64,000 nt of DNA from DTU032 sp964346175 (GTDB lineage: Bacteria; Bacillota; Clostridia; Saccharofermentanales; DTU023), in contig CAYFTG010000002.1 of the NCBI GenBank assembly GCA_964346175.1, positions 1 through 64,000 on the forward strand, given 5' to 3'. Below are positions 18,601 to 25,492 of the stretch, one piece after another. Numbering within the stretch: the stretch's first letter is position 1; every line of letters starts with the position of its first letter. A program made the translations under genes and the position numbers. The notes beneath the pieces were generated by a model. The model saw only the letters and a list, made by a program, of their open reading frames with translations. It was not told the origin of the DNA and did no database searches.

Positions 18601-18982
18601 TGAAAGCGGACAAATTAAGGGCCTACTACTCTTTGGCGATAGTGATTTGCCGGAAGAATATGCTGCACAACTGAATTTCCTCGCTGTACAAGCTACGAAG
18701 CAATCCCCTAGTCTGTTGCAGGCAGATGTAATCTTAGCAGGCGCGGCAATAGCTGAAAAAGAAGGCCTTATCACGAGTAGCGAAGGCAGAGTGCAGGCCA
18801 TTGAACGAGTTCTGGATACGGATGTAGACAGCTTTGATCAGCTCCGTTACTTCTGGCATCATTTCGATCGTTCCGACTCGGAAATAAATCTCGAAAACAC
18901 ACGTGAAGCTGTGGTCTTTTACAATGAAGACTACCAGGGAATTCTTGATCCCGATCACTATGCAGTCTGGGCCAGAGCCTAG
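15644..18982 (+). CDS. stnC: Multidomain NADPH/iron-sulfur large subunit: 2Fe-2S + GltD/NfnB-like + ferredoxin + NuoG-like tail
   Basis: A 1112-residue protein. A plant-type [2Fe-2S] domain has C36, C47, C50 and C64. A GltD-like N-terminal cluster domain follows (H96, C100, C104, C108, then CPHPCQTAC at about 147-155). Next is a two-dinucleotide oxidoreductase with FAD (VGGGPSGLSAA from about 199) and NAD(P) (IGGGNTAMDAA from about 333) sites. A dual [4Fe-4S] ferredoxin (CVLCGMCVRVC, CISCGQCVELCP) spans about 600-690. The tail of about 420 residues starts with CAGCSFGC and a distal Cys in LLCEKGRF, as in the 4Fe-4S entry domain of NuoG/formate dehydrogenases, and is shortened. No H-cluster motifs are present, so it is not a hydrogenase. 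With the NuoE/F partners it fits an NADH-dependent ferredoxin:NADP+ oxidoreductase of Stn type. The role of the tail is unknown. Confidence 0.82.
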   Translation: MARINVTINGRSFEAEQGLTIFQIARDNDIYIPTLCQDDKLESYGSCGMCVVEVEGNNKLVRACSTPASDKMVIHTRTERVTESRKTALELFITNHTGDCKAPCSLTCPDNLDIQGYVGLCGNEEYDAALRLIKEDLPLPASIGRICPHPCQTACRRALIDDDIEINYLKRFVADRDLNSGSPYKPEQKPWTGKHVAIVGGGPSGLSAAYFLLREGHDVTVYDENPEFGGMMRYGIPMYRLPNDIIYQEAQLIADMGATLVPNTKIGRDLSLDYLRENFDAVYVAVGMWQSIPLGIEGEDLAGVYGGIDFLYDFCVGQPLHLGKKVAVIGGGNTAMDAARTAIRMGAEEVTVLYRRTKADMPAEEIEIIEAEEEGIQFKFLVTPVSLKGQDGQLQGITLQNMRAIPPANPGERSKIEPIEGEFTELDLDSLIVATGQRTNLAGLEDIATDRWGLIDIDKSTYQTSLPGVFAGGDVIDNGYKIAIQAIADAKHASYVISNYLNGKEVNYVPDYHVVRTDVTREELLKTFSETESAKMEHMSPADRRDNFHEIAAGYTEVQAQYEGDRCLECGCMDYFECDLFDQFNRYDVEPERFAGEMSDFDHDNDHPYILIDPNKCVLCGMCVRVCDEVMGVYALGLADRGFESRMLPAAHRRLQDTNCISCGQCVELCPVGALQERRPVHKQVPLDSVHTFTTCAGCSFGCSQILESTGDMLLRALPVENCVVSGGLLCEKGRFELDRFLPSNENRVRCHMVRHDGVLEEASFDEASLSFTRGAQALLAVEGADKLAISISDEYTLEEIALIRSFTESYLGDTKLYSLDYKKSALEELLGSDRSPNTFNEVYSTDLVIVVGGDLLQSHPMMATKIRHAMKEGLQLGIINTQDTLMDQWTTGLLKGDNLLALLNEFSGPTSELGQRYRSAKRALLVYDKDAVSYEEESKLLEIAQDSGHFGSTGQGLIQLKANANSQGLYDLGVRSSREELLKGIESGQIKGLLLFGDSDLPEEYAAQLNFLAVQATKQSPSLLQADVILAGAAIAEKEGLITSSEGRVQAIERVLDTDVDSFDQLRYFWHHFDRSDSEINLENTREAVVFYNEDYQGILDPDHYAVWARA

Positions 18983-19021
18983 TTTAGATACTCGAGCTTA
19001 GTTTGCACAATCGTTAATCCT

Positions 19022-19054
19022 AAAGCCTCCGTTCCTCAGAGCGGAGGCTTTTTT
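19022..19054 (+). terminator. Terminator of the transhydrogenase operon
   Basis: A stem of 9-10 pairs (19022-19031 with 19042-19051), 10-base loop, T-run to 19054, 40 bases after the stop. Confidence 0.95.
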
Positions 19055-19173
19055 ACTCAAACTTTATTTTGGCGCTACTTGAATGATTTCTATTTTGATA
19101 TTTCTCCCTTATACTAGGTACTAAGAACAGTAGTTTCGATTGAATCATCGAAAATTAGTTTAGGATTTTGTAT

Positions 19174-20805
19174 ATGAAGGATGCACCAATTTATATTTTT
19201 GGACACAAGAATCCCGATACAGACTCAATTTGTTCGGCCATCGCTTATGCTGAGTTAAAAAAAGCACAGGGACATAGAGCCAAACCGATCCGCCTGGGCA
19301 AGATTAACAAGGAAACGGAATTTGTACTCGATTACTTCAATGTCGCTGCTCCCGATTATCTCCCTACTATCAGAACTCAGATTTCCGACTTGAATATTGA
19401 TAAAGTCGAACACCTGAGTCCCCTATTATCCTTGCGGACAGCTTGGGAAAAAACTAAAAGCACTAATATCAAGGTAGCTGCTGTAGTGGATGAAGAGGAT
19501 AAACTCTTAGGCATCGTGACGCTCTCCGACATCACTAGCCGTTTCATGGATATCCAAGGCAATGTCGAAGCACTTAAAGCCACTCCCTTGAAAAATATCT
19601 TAAAAACTCTGAGTGCCTATCTTTTAGCGGGCTCTGAGGAACAGTTCAAACCCAGTGGAAACGCTCTTATCGCCGCCATGACTCCTGACGGAATGGCCCC
19701 TTTCGTAGAAAAGAATGATATCGTGCTGGTTGGAAACCGCAGGGATAGCCAACTTAAGTCCATTGCGGAAGGAGCTAACTGCCTGATTGTCACCTGCGAC
19801 GGACATGTTTATGAAGATGTAATTAAAAAGGCGGAAAAGCATGGCTGCATCATTATGAGAACGATGCATGATACCTATACGGCCGCCCTCTTGCTTAATC
19901 AGAGCATACCGGTCGAATTTGTGATGGCCAAGGATAGCCTAGCCGCCTTCCAAATCAACGACTATATTGACGAGATCAAGGAAGAAATGCTTCAGTCCAG
20001 ACACAGAGCATACCCGGTCGTAGACAGCAACAATGTCGTTCAAGGCTTCGTCACCCGCTACCATCTGATCAGCCAAAACAACAAAAGAGTCATTCTCGTC
20101 GACCACAACGAAATCTCTCAATCCATCGACGGCTTGGAACAAGCACAAATCTTGGAAATAATCGATCATCACCGCATTGGCGGCATCATGACCGGCTCGC
20201 CCATCTACTTCAAGAATGAAGCGGTGGGTAGCACCGCCACCATAATTTCGGGATTATATCGGGACTTTAAGATAAGACCTTCAGCTAATATTGCAGGCAT
20301 TTTGTGCGCTGCCATTATTTCCGACACGATGTATTTTAAGTCGCCGACCAGCACCGGCAAAGACAAATACATGGCTGAGAAGATGGCAGAAGTGGCCGGC
20401 TTGGATCTTGACGAATTTTCTAAAAAAATGCTCGACAGCTCATCCTCAATAATCAGCATGAGCCCTAAAGAAATTCTCAATTATGATTTCAAGGAATTCT
20501 TCCTCAATCGGCACAAGGTCGGTATCGGGCAAATCACTTCCAGCAATATGGAGGAACTGGACCTTATCAGAGAAGACCTTCTCGCCTATCTCGAGGAAAC
20601 TCTAGAGGCCAAAGAATATCAGGTCTTAATGATCATCGTGTCCGACCCGGCGCGTGAAGGTTCAGAGATCTTATTTGCAGAGAAAGAAAGCGGCACCGTC
20701 AACAGAGCATTTAACACCGGCACTACTAATAACAGCATGTTCCTCAAGGGAGTTGTCTCAAGAAAGAAACAGATTGTTCCTTTCTTGAACTCAGTCCTGA
20801 AATAG
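19174..20805 (+). CDS. ppaC: Family II inorganic pyrophosphatase with CBS and DRTGG regulatory domains
   Basis: A 543-residue cytoplasmic Mn/Co-dependent pyrophosphatase of the DHH superfamily. Catalytic elements are FGHKNPDTDS at the N-terminus, the DHH motif in EIIDHHRIGG (about 330), and the C-terminal DHHA2 domain. Between about residues 70 and 310 lie two CBS halves flanking a DRTGG-type insert, as in the nucleotide-regulated clostridial enzymes that AMP/ADP inhibit and ATP or diadenosine polyphosphates activate. The insertion explains the length (plain family II enzymes are about 310). The ATG at 19174 is preferred (AGGA 8 bases upstream) over the TTG at 19168. Its stop lies 2 bases from that of the convergent LRR gene, with no terminator between. 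Confidence 0.92.
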   Translation: MKDAPIYIFGHKNPDTDSICSAIAYAELKKAQGHRAKPIRLGKINKETEFVLDYFNVAAPDYLPTIRTQISDLNIDKVEHLSPLLSLRTAWEKTKSTNIKVAAVVDEEDKLLGIVTLSDITSRFMDIQGNVEALKATPLKNILKTLSAYLLAGSEEQFKPSGNALIAAMTPDGMAPFVEKNDIVLVGNRRDSQLKSIAEGANCLIVTCDGHVYEDVIKKAEKHGCIIMRTMHDTYTAALLLNQSIPVEFVMAKDSLAAFQINDYIDEIKEEMLQSRHRAYPVVDSNNVVQGFVTRYHLISQNNKRVILVDHNEISQSIDGLEQAQILEIIDHHRIGGIMTGSPIYFKNEAVGSTATIISGLYRDFKIRPSANIAGILCAAIISDTMYFKSPTSTGKDKYMAEKMAEVAGLDLDEFSKKMLDSSSSIISMSPKEILNYDFKEFFLNRHKVGIGQITSSNMEELDLIREDLLAYLEETLEAKEYQVLMIIVSDPAREGSEILFAEKESGTVNRAFNTGTTNNSMFLKGVVSRKKQIVPFLNSVLK

Positions 20806-20807
20806 AA

Positions 20808-22121
20808 TCAGCTGCCAAACTCTACTTCCACGGTTGCCGGCAGCAAGCTAGCTCCGCCCAGTTCCAGCCACTGGGCCTCTGAACCGGCGAAGCGGACTAC
20901 CTCCAACTTGTCGCTGGAGCGGAAAGCGTTTGCGTCAATCTCGATCACGGATGCGGGAATTTCAATAGAAAGTAAAGAGTTGCAGCGCGCAAAAGCAGAG
21001 CTGCCAATTTTGCTGACCTGTTCCGGAATTGTGACGCTTGTCAAAGAAATGCAATCGGCAAAAGCTGAATCTCCAATTATTTCTAAAGAATCCGGAAGAT
21101 CGATATACTCCAGCTTATGGCTTTTTCTGAAAGCACTACTGCTGATTTCAATTAAGGAACCGGGCAATTCAACAGTCTCTAGAGCAAAGCAGTCCGCAAA
21201 CATCCAGTCTTCGATTTTTTGAATAGAATTTGAAAAGCTGACGCTCTTCAGATTTGAGCAGCCGGAAAACGCCCTTCTGCCGATTTTGCTCACAGAATCA
21301 GCCATCTTTACGCTCTCAAGATTGGCAGAATTTGCGAAGGCATACAGGCCAATCTCGCTAATAGAGCTTGGGATTTCTATCGAAATCAGCGAGTGACAGT
21401 TGGAGTAGGTCCAATCCTCAATAACACTGACATTCTCGGAATGAGAGATATCGCTTAAGGAGAAACAGCCGTAAAAGGCTCCCTTACCTATAGAAGTAAC
21501 TGAATCAGGAATGTCGATGGAACCCAGCGCATAACTGTACTTGAAAGCGTATTCCCCGATGGATTTAATAGAATCGGGCAACTCAATTGTCTCCAGTAAC
21601 GGCAAACCCGAGAAGGCATAGTTACCGATTTCAGTGACAGAATCAGGAATTTCCACACTTTCCAAGAGAGGCAGATCTGCGAAAGCATAGCGATCAATAA
21701 TCGTTACCGAATCCGGGACAGTGACGCGTTCCAGATACTTAAAAAAGAAATCTTCCACTTTGTCTCTGTCACTCATCAGTCTGACTCTACAAATGTCTCT
21801 CAGTGCTACCACATTGTAGCCGTCAACAGTATCCGGAATGCTCCAACTGGCATCCCAATTATCATAATCAAAATCTTCCGGAGGCTGATACTCCGTCAGA
21901 ATAATATTATTGTTGCCCAATTTATCGTAGACATAGCCGAGTGGCTGTTCGGAGGAAACATTTTCGATTCCCGGATCAGCTCTTTTTTCCAGCCATGGTT
22001 CTATAACAAAAGGTTTCAGCACGATTCCGACAGCTACTAAAATAGGTATAGCTGCGAGTATACTGCCAATTTTGAGCCAGTTTTTGCGTCTTACCGGCCT
22101 TTTTCTCTTGCCTTTACTCAT
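20808..22121 (-). CDS. Membrane-anchored BspA-like leucine-rich repeat protein
   Basis: A 437-residue protein. A very basic N-terminus (1-15) and one membrane segment (about 17-40) indicate an anchored protein with an external C-terminus. After a linker region (41-132) come about twelve 23-residue LRR_5 repeats (133-408) of pattern SLxSIEIPDSVTxIGxxAF. This repeat type is widespread in surface proteins of anaerobic Firmicutes, Treponema and Trichomonas, and often mediates binding to host or matrix. No LPXTG, SLH or choline-binding domain is seen. It is a single gene; a tRNA lies upstream. The partner is unknown. Confidence 0.85.
   Translation of the reverse strand: MSKGKRKRPVRRKNWLKIGSILAAIPILVAVGIVLKPFVIEPWLEKRADPGIENVSSEQPLGYVYDKLGNNNIILTEYQPPEDFDYDNWDASWSIPDTVDGYNVVALRDICRVRLMSDRDKVEDFFFKYLERVTVPDSVTIIDRYAFADLPLLESVEIPDSVTEIGNYAFSGLPLLETIELPDSIKSIGEYAFKYSYALGSIDIPDSVTSIGKGAFYGCFSLSDISHSENVSVIEDWTYSNCHSLISIEIPSSISEIGLYAFANSANLESVKMADSVSKIGRRAFSGCSNLKSVSFSNSIQKIEDWMFADCFALETVELPGSLIEISSSAFRKSHKLEYIDLPDSLEIIGDSAFADCISLTSVTIPEQVSKIGSSAFARCNSLLSIEIPASVIEIDANAFRSSDKLEVVRFAGSEAQWLELGGASLLPATVEVEFGS
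20898..21725 (-). repeat. Twelve tandem 69-bp units encoding LRR_5 repeats
   Basis: The coding repeat of the LRR protein: period 69 bases (23 residues), degenerate at DNA level. It could recombine to change repeat number. Confidence 0.75.
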
Positions 22122-22203
22122 TATTCCCCCCTGATTAAATGCAAGTTGTCCTCGAGATGGAAAGAAAGGACGAGGCCATTATTCAACAGCGTCGTCCTCC
22201 GTT

Positions 22204-22277
22204 TGGCTGCCGATTCAGGATTTGAACCCGAACATACTGAGTCAGAGTCAGGTGTGCTACCGTTACACTAATCGGCA
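22204..22277 (-). tRNA. tRNA-Gln (anticodon CUG)
   Basis: A 74-base cloverleaf read on the minus strand. The acceptor stem TGCCGAT pairs fully with ATCGGCA, followed by discriminator G and encoded CCA. The D-arm has GTG/CAC pairs. The anticodon loop is CTCTGAC with anticodon CTG. The T-arm has the TTCAAAT loop and a five-pair stem with one G-T. The first base U and discriminator G are typical of tRNA-Gln. It reads CAG codons. It stands alone between the LRR and flavoprotein genes. Confidence 0.93.
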
Positions 22278-22326
22278 ATATTGACTTACCTTGAGAATGT
22301 TAGCATATAGCGCTTTTTACTGCAAG

Positions 22327-23616
22327 TTAATTGCGGGCCAAAAGGCTGCGAGCTACATTTTTTCCGGCCACATAAGCAGATGAAAAAGCCCAGCGCAGAT
22401 TATAGCCTCCGGTGTCGCCGTTGACATCCAAGATTTCGCCAACAAAGTACAGTGAAGGACATATTTTTGACTCTAAACTTTCGGGATTAAGCTCGGAAGT
22501 CTTGATACCTCCGGCAGTCACTTGCGCAAATTCGAAGCCACGCGTGCCCCGAACCGGGCGCTTAATTTCCTTCAAGACTTTGGCCAAGTATTTGGCGCCG
22601 CTTTCCGACTTTTCTATTTTGTCGTCCGCCTTTAAATCCCGCAAGAAGATAATCAGCAGATTTAGCGGCAAAAGACCAAGCAGCAAAGCTTCCCAGTCGT
22701 ACCCGGGATGTAGCTCTATTTGTCGCAAAATGAACTTGCTCAATTCTTCCTCGGAGAAGTCCGGGAACAGGTCGAAAATCAGATCACCTTTTATCTCGGA
22801 GCGATCCTTTGCCACAGCTTCCGACAGTTCCATGGCTGCGATGCCGGAGACGCCGTAATCCGTAAATAGAAACTCACCTTCGCTGTGAGATGAAGGCTGT
22901 CCGGAACGGCTGCTGTAGTATGCACTAGCGCGAACACGTTGGCCTGAAGCGCGCTTCCACGCTCCTACATCGTTCAATTCAAGCGGCACCAGAGCGGGTA
23001 GCAACTCGGTGCAACTGTGACCCAGTGACTCGGCCAGAAAGTAGCCGGAATCGTGACCGCTGAGCTGGGGCTGGCTTTTGCCCCCGCCTGCGATGATGAC
23101 TCGTCTAGCTCTGACCTGACCTTTCTTGCCCTTGCTAGCACCGGTGTGGCTTCTGAAACTTAGAATAAAACTGTTCCCTTCAGTGCTCGTGTCGGGCCTA
23201 ATTTCATAAACTTCTAACCCACAGTCGATTCTGACCGACCTCGCAGTGAGAGCATTCAGCAAGGCGTTATGAACCGTGTCGGAACGCATAGTTCGAGGAT
23301 AAAGTCTGCCTGCTTCATCCTCCAGCAAAGGCACGCCTAAATCTAAGAATATGCGACGATAATCTTCTTCGGGCACGAGCGCAAAGACAGGTAAAACGAA
23401 ATTCGGATCTTGTCCGCGATAGTGTCCTGCTAGAGGGCCGCTGTGACCCAAATTGCAGCGACCGTTGCCCGCTGCCAGCAACTTGCGTCCGGTCTTTTCC
23501 CGGCGCTCAAAGAGGCGCACAGACAGTCCTGAGCCTTCCCTAGAATTAATTGCAGACCAGGCTGCCATTAAACCGGCAGCACCTGCTCCAACGATTGCAA
23601 GATCTACTTTTTCCAT
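22327..23616 (-). CDS. YhiN/HI0933-family FAD-dependent oxidoreductase
   Basis: A 429-residue flavoprotein. The N-terminal FAD dinucleotide fold is VDLAIVGAGAAGLMAAWSA, followed by GRKLLAAGNGRCNLGHSG, the hallmark of the HI0933-like family (PF03486). The C-terminal GDTGGYNLRWAFSSAYVAG closes the FAD site. Members are annotated as aminoacetone oxidase-like or BaiN-type flavoproteins; their real substrates are mostly unknown. It lies 9 bases after the next upstream gene on the same strand, so it belongs to a three-gene run with the DUF5711-like and FUSC-like proteins. Confidence 0.88.
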   Translation of the reverse strand: MEKVDLAIVGAGAAGLMAAWSAINSREGSGLSVRLFERREKTGRKLLAAGNGRCNLGHSGPLAGHYRGQDPNFVLPVFALVPEEDYRRIFLDLGVPLLEDEAGRLYPRTMRSDTVHNALLNALTARSVRIDCGLEVYEIRPDTSTEGNSFILSFRSHTGASKGKKGQVRARRVIIAGGGKSQPQLSGHDSGYFLAESLGHSCTELLPALVPLELNDVGAWKRASGQRVRASAYYSSRSGQPSSHSEGEFLFTDYGVSGIAAMELSEAVAKDRSEIKGDLIFDLFPDFSEEELSKFILRQIELHPGYDWEALLLGLLPLNLLIIFLRDLKADDKIEKSESGAKYLAKVLKEIKRPVRGTRGFEFAQVTAGGIKTSELNPESLESKICPSLYFVGEILDVNGDTGGYNLRWAFSSAYVAGKNVARSLLARN

Positions 23617-23625
23617 CTTTTTACC

Positions 23626-24777
23626 TTAATCAAGAGAATACAAATATCCATCATCAGCTGTCAGGACGATTAAAGTGTTATTGTCCTGAGCGATCAAGTT
23701 AAGTACTTTTTCGGATAATTTACTTTCAGCAAGAAAACCTCCGCTGCCAAAATCATAGACGCGGATCAAATCGTCTTGGGCCAGGAAAATGCTTTCAGCT
23801 GAGTTAACCAACAGCAGCTCACCCTCCGTATTGTCGAAACTTTCTAAGGTTTCAAGTATGAAACCTTCCCGTGTCTCGCGCAAGAGTAGCAGGTCACTCC
23901 TTCCCTCTTCACTTACTAAGAGGGCTAAATTATTAGCTGACAAGGCCAGGTTCTCGATCCGGCTAAAAGATTCTTCGAAGATAAGCTCGCCTTGAGCCAG
24001 ATCTAACAGGAGCAAAGTCTCATCGTTGTACAGAGCAACAATATCGCCGGAGAAAGAGGCAATCGCCACCAGAGGTTCGGAGACAGGTAAGATCATCTCT
24101 GCCAGCTTTTCACCCCTCTCACTATATCTTTGCACAACGGTCCGAGTCTGAGCCTGATTCACATTCAACAAGCAGATGTCAAAGGCATGACCGTCCGCAT
24201 GAAAGGACATATCCAGCGGATAGCCGGATTCATTAAAGCTCAGCGTCAAAAGGGCTTGTGACTGCCCCTTTTCGTATAGATTGACCTCACCCAAGCTGTC
24301 CGTAGCTTTGTGCAAAAGCAAGACTCTTTCTTGCGAGGCAGCAATGTTCTCAACTAAGGAGCCGGTCTCAAAGACAATCGATTCGCTCTGAGGGCGAAAC
24401 ATAAGCAAACTCGCGGATTGATTCGACCTGACAAATAGATTGCCGCCCGCGCTGAAGAGCTCAGCTTCCCGGAAAGGAAGCTCATAAGCCTGCTGTACTT
24501 GGCCCAAAACATCGCTGAAGATGACGGAACCTTCTTCTATCCGCGCCAAATAGGTGCCCATGCCCAGATAGGACTTAGGATCGGTGCTCATCAGATCAAA
24601 GCTACTCCTACGGTTCAGTCCCCGACTTTGCTCTTCCGGGCTTGTGTCTTGCAGAGGCAGGCGCATGACGAAGGCTAAGGTCAGTAGTAGCAAAAACCAG
24701 GCTAACGCATACCAAATTACAAACGGATTTCTCTCCACTGCTTGCTCAGTAGTTTTTGCTTCAACAAACTCAGGCAT
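23626..24777 (-). CDS. Single-pass membrane protein with beta-propeller-like external domain (DUF5711-like)
   Basis: A 383-residue protein of unknown function. It has a short cytoplasmic N-terminus, one membrane helix (about residues 20-38, IWYALAWFLLLLTLAFVM) and a long external region rich in alternating beta-strand patterns (for example RVLLLHK, DIVALYNDETLLLLDL, NTLIVLTADDGYLYSLD), like a repeated WD/PQQ-type propeller. The layout resembles DUF5711 proteins of Clostridia, but this is recognition by pattern only. The ATG at 24777 is chosen because AGGAAG lies 9 bases upstream; an in-frame TTG at 24795 has none. It overlaps the upstream gene by 8 bases. Confidence 0.65.
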   Translation of the reverse strand: MPEFVEAKTTEQAVERNPFVIWYALAWFLLLLTLAFVMRLPLQDTSPEEQSRGLNRRSSFDLMSTDPKSYLGMGTYLARIEEGSVIFSDVLGQVQQAYELPFREAELFSAGGNLFVRSNQSASLLMFRPQSESIVFETGSLVENIAASQERVLLLHKATDSLGEVNLYEKGQSQALLTLSFNESGYPLDMSFHADGHAFDICLLNVNQAQTRTVVQRYSERGEKLAEMILPVSEPLVAIASFSGDIVALYNDETLLLLDLAQGELIFEESFSRIENLALSANNLALLVSEEGRSDLLLLRETREGFILETLESFDNTEGELLLVNSAESIFLAQDDLIRVYDFGSGGFLAESKLSEKVLNLIAQDNNTLIVLTADDGYLYSLD

Positions 24778-25351
24778 CCTTTTTCTCTTCCTCAAATTCT
24801 TTCTCTTCTTCCTGAGGCACCATAGGTAAGATTCGATTTATTAACAATGCCACAATAACACCAATCAGAGTATCGAGAAAGCGCGAAACGGCCGCTTGAA
24901 AGGGAGACATATCCAAAATCGGGCCGATGGCGATAGCCAGTAAGACAATGGAACCGAGGATTGCTCCCTCGGATCTGAGAAAGGAGACGCTGATCCAAAT
25001 AACCAAAAGCACAAAAAGTGAGAGCAGCAGATTGTACGGCAGGGTATTATATTCTAAATGACTTACTTCTTTTAACTGCAGGATTATCAAACCGAAAATT
25101 GCACCGACAAAAGTAGATTGTAATCGGATGAAGGCCGCCAAATAGCTATCTTTGATGCTGCTCTTAGTCGCAATGATGGTAGCGATCGACGCTGTCAGAA
25201 CGTTAGATGTTTCCGGCATGATCAGATAAAGCATCAGACAAATAAAAACCGCCAAGGTGGTCTTGATAATACGAAGACCCGGAAAGCGTAGCGGTTCGTT
25301 CCTGTGGTCAGACAAGGATGAGCTTAAATTTTTGAAAAACTCACGAATCAT
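24770..25351 (-). CDS. FUSC/aromatic acid exporter family membrane protein (DUF939-like)
   Basis: A 193-residue integral membrane protein with about five or six hydrophobic helices and a short charged C-terminal tail (EEEKEFEEEKKDA). The stretch SNVLTASIATIIATKSSIKDS near residues 50-70 and the FVGAIFGLIIL helix match the ArAE_1/FUSC-like half-size family, proposed to export aromatic acids or related compounds. The C-terminal soluble domain of longer members is missing. The ATG at 25351 has AGGGAG 5 bases upstream and is preferred over GTG at 25357. It is first in the run with the DUF5711-like and YhiN-like genes. Function is uncertain. Confidence 0.7.
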   Translation of the reverse strand: MIREFFKNLSSSLSDHRNEPLRFPGLRIIKTTLAVFICLMLYLIMPETSNVLTASIATIIATKSSIKDSYLAAFIRLQSTFVGAIFGLIILQLKEVSHLEYNTLPYNLLLSLFVLLVIWISVSFLRSEGAILGSIVLLAIAIGPILDMSPFQAAVSRFLDTLIGVIVALLINRILPMVPQEEEKEFEEEKKDA

Positions 25352-25411
25352 AATCACTCCCTAAACCATGTTACCCACATTTTAGCAAATAGGCTAAGGT
25401 AAAACATCTGC

Positions 25412-25453
25412 AAAAGAAACTCCCCCGTGGACTTAGGAGAATTCCCGGGGGAG
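25412..25453 (-). terminator. Terminator of the groESL operon
   Basis: An 8-bp stem CTCCCCCG/CGGGGGAG (25420-25427 with 25446-25453), an 18-base loop that can fold further, followed on the minus strand by TTTCTTTT. It lies 40 bases after the groEL stop. Confidence 0.75.
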
Positions 25454-25492
25454 CAAATTCAAATAGCGGTAAAATGCTATTTATTTAACTTC

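Noticed and set aside
13317..18982. Annotation of the NuoE/NuoF/large-subunit genes as a HydABC [FeFe]-hydrogenase
   Set aside because: The large subunit lacks the H-cluster cysteine motifs (TSCCPxW, MPCxxKxxE-type) and instead has a GltD-like NADPH module.
19168..19173. TTG start for the CBS pyrophosphatase
   Set aside because: The ATG six bases later has better spacing to AGGA and gives the usual N-terminus.
20898..21725. Regular repeat array read as CRISPR
   Set aside because: The 69-bp period encodes LRR_5 repeats in frame, with no constant repeat/variable spacer pattern and no cas genes.
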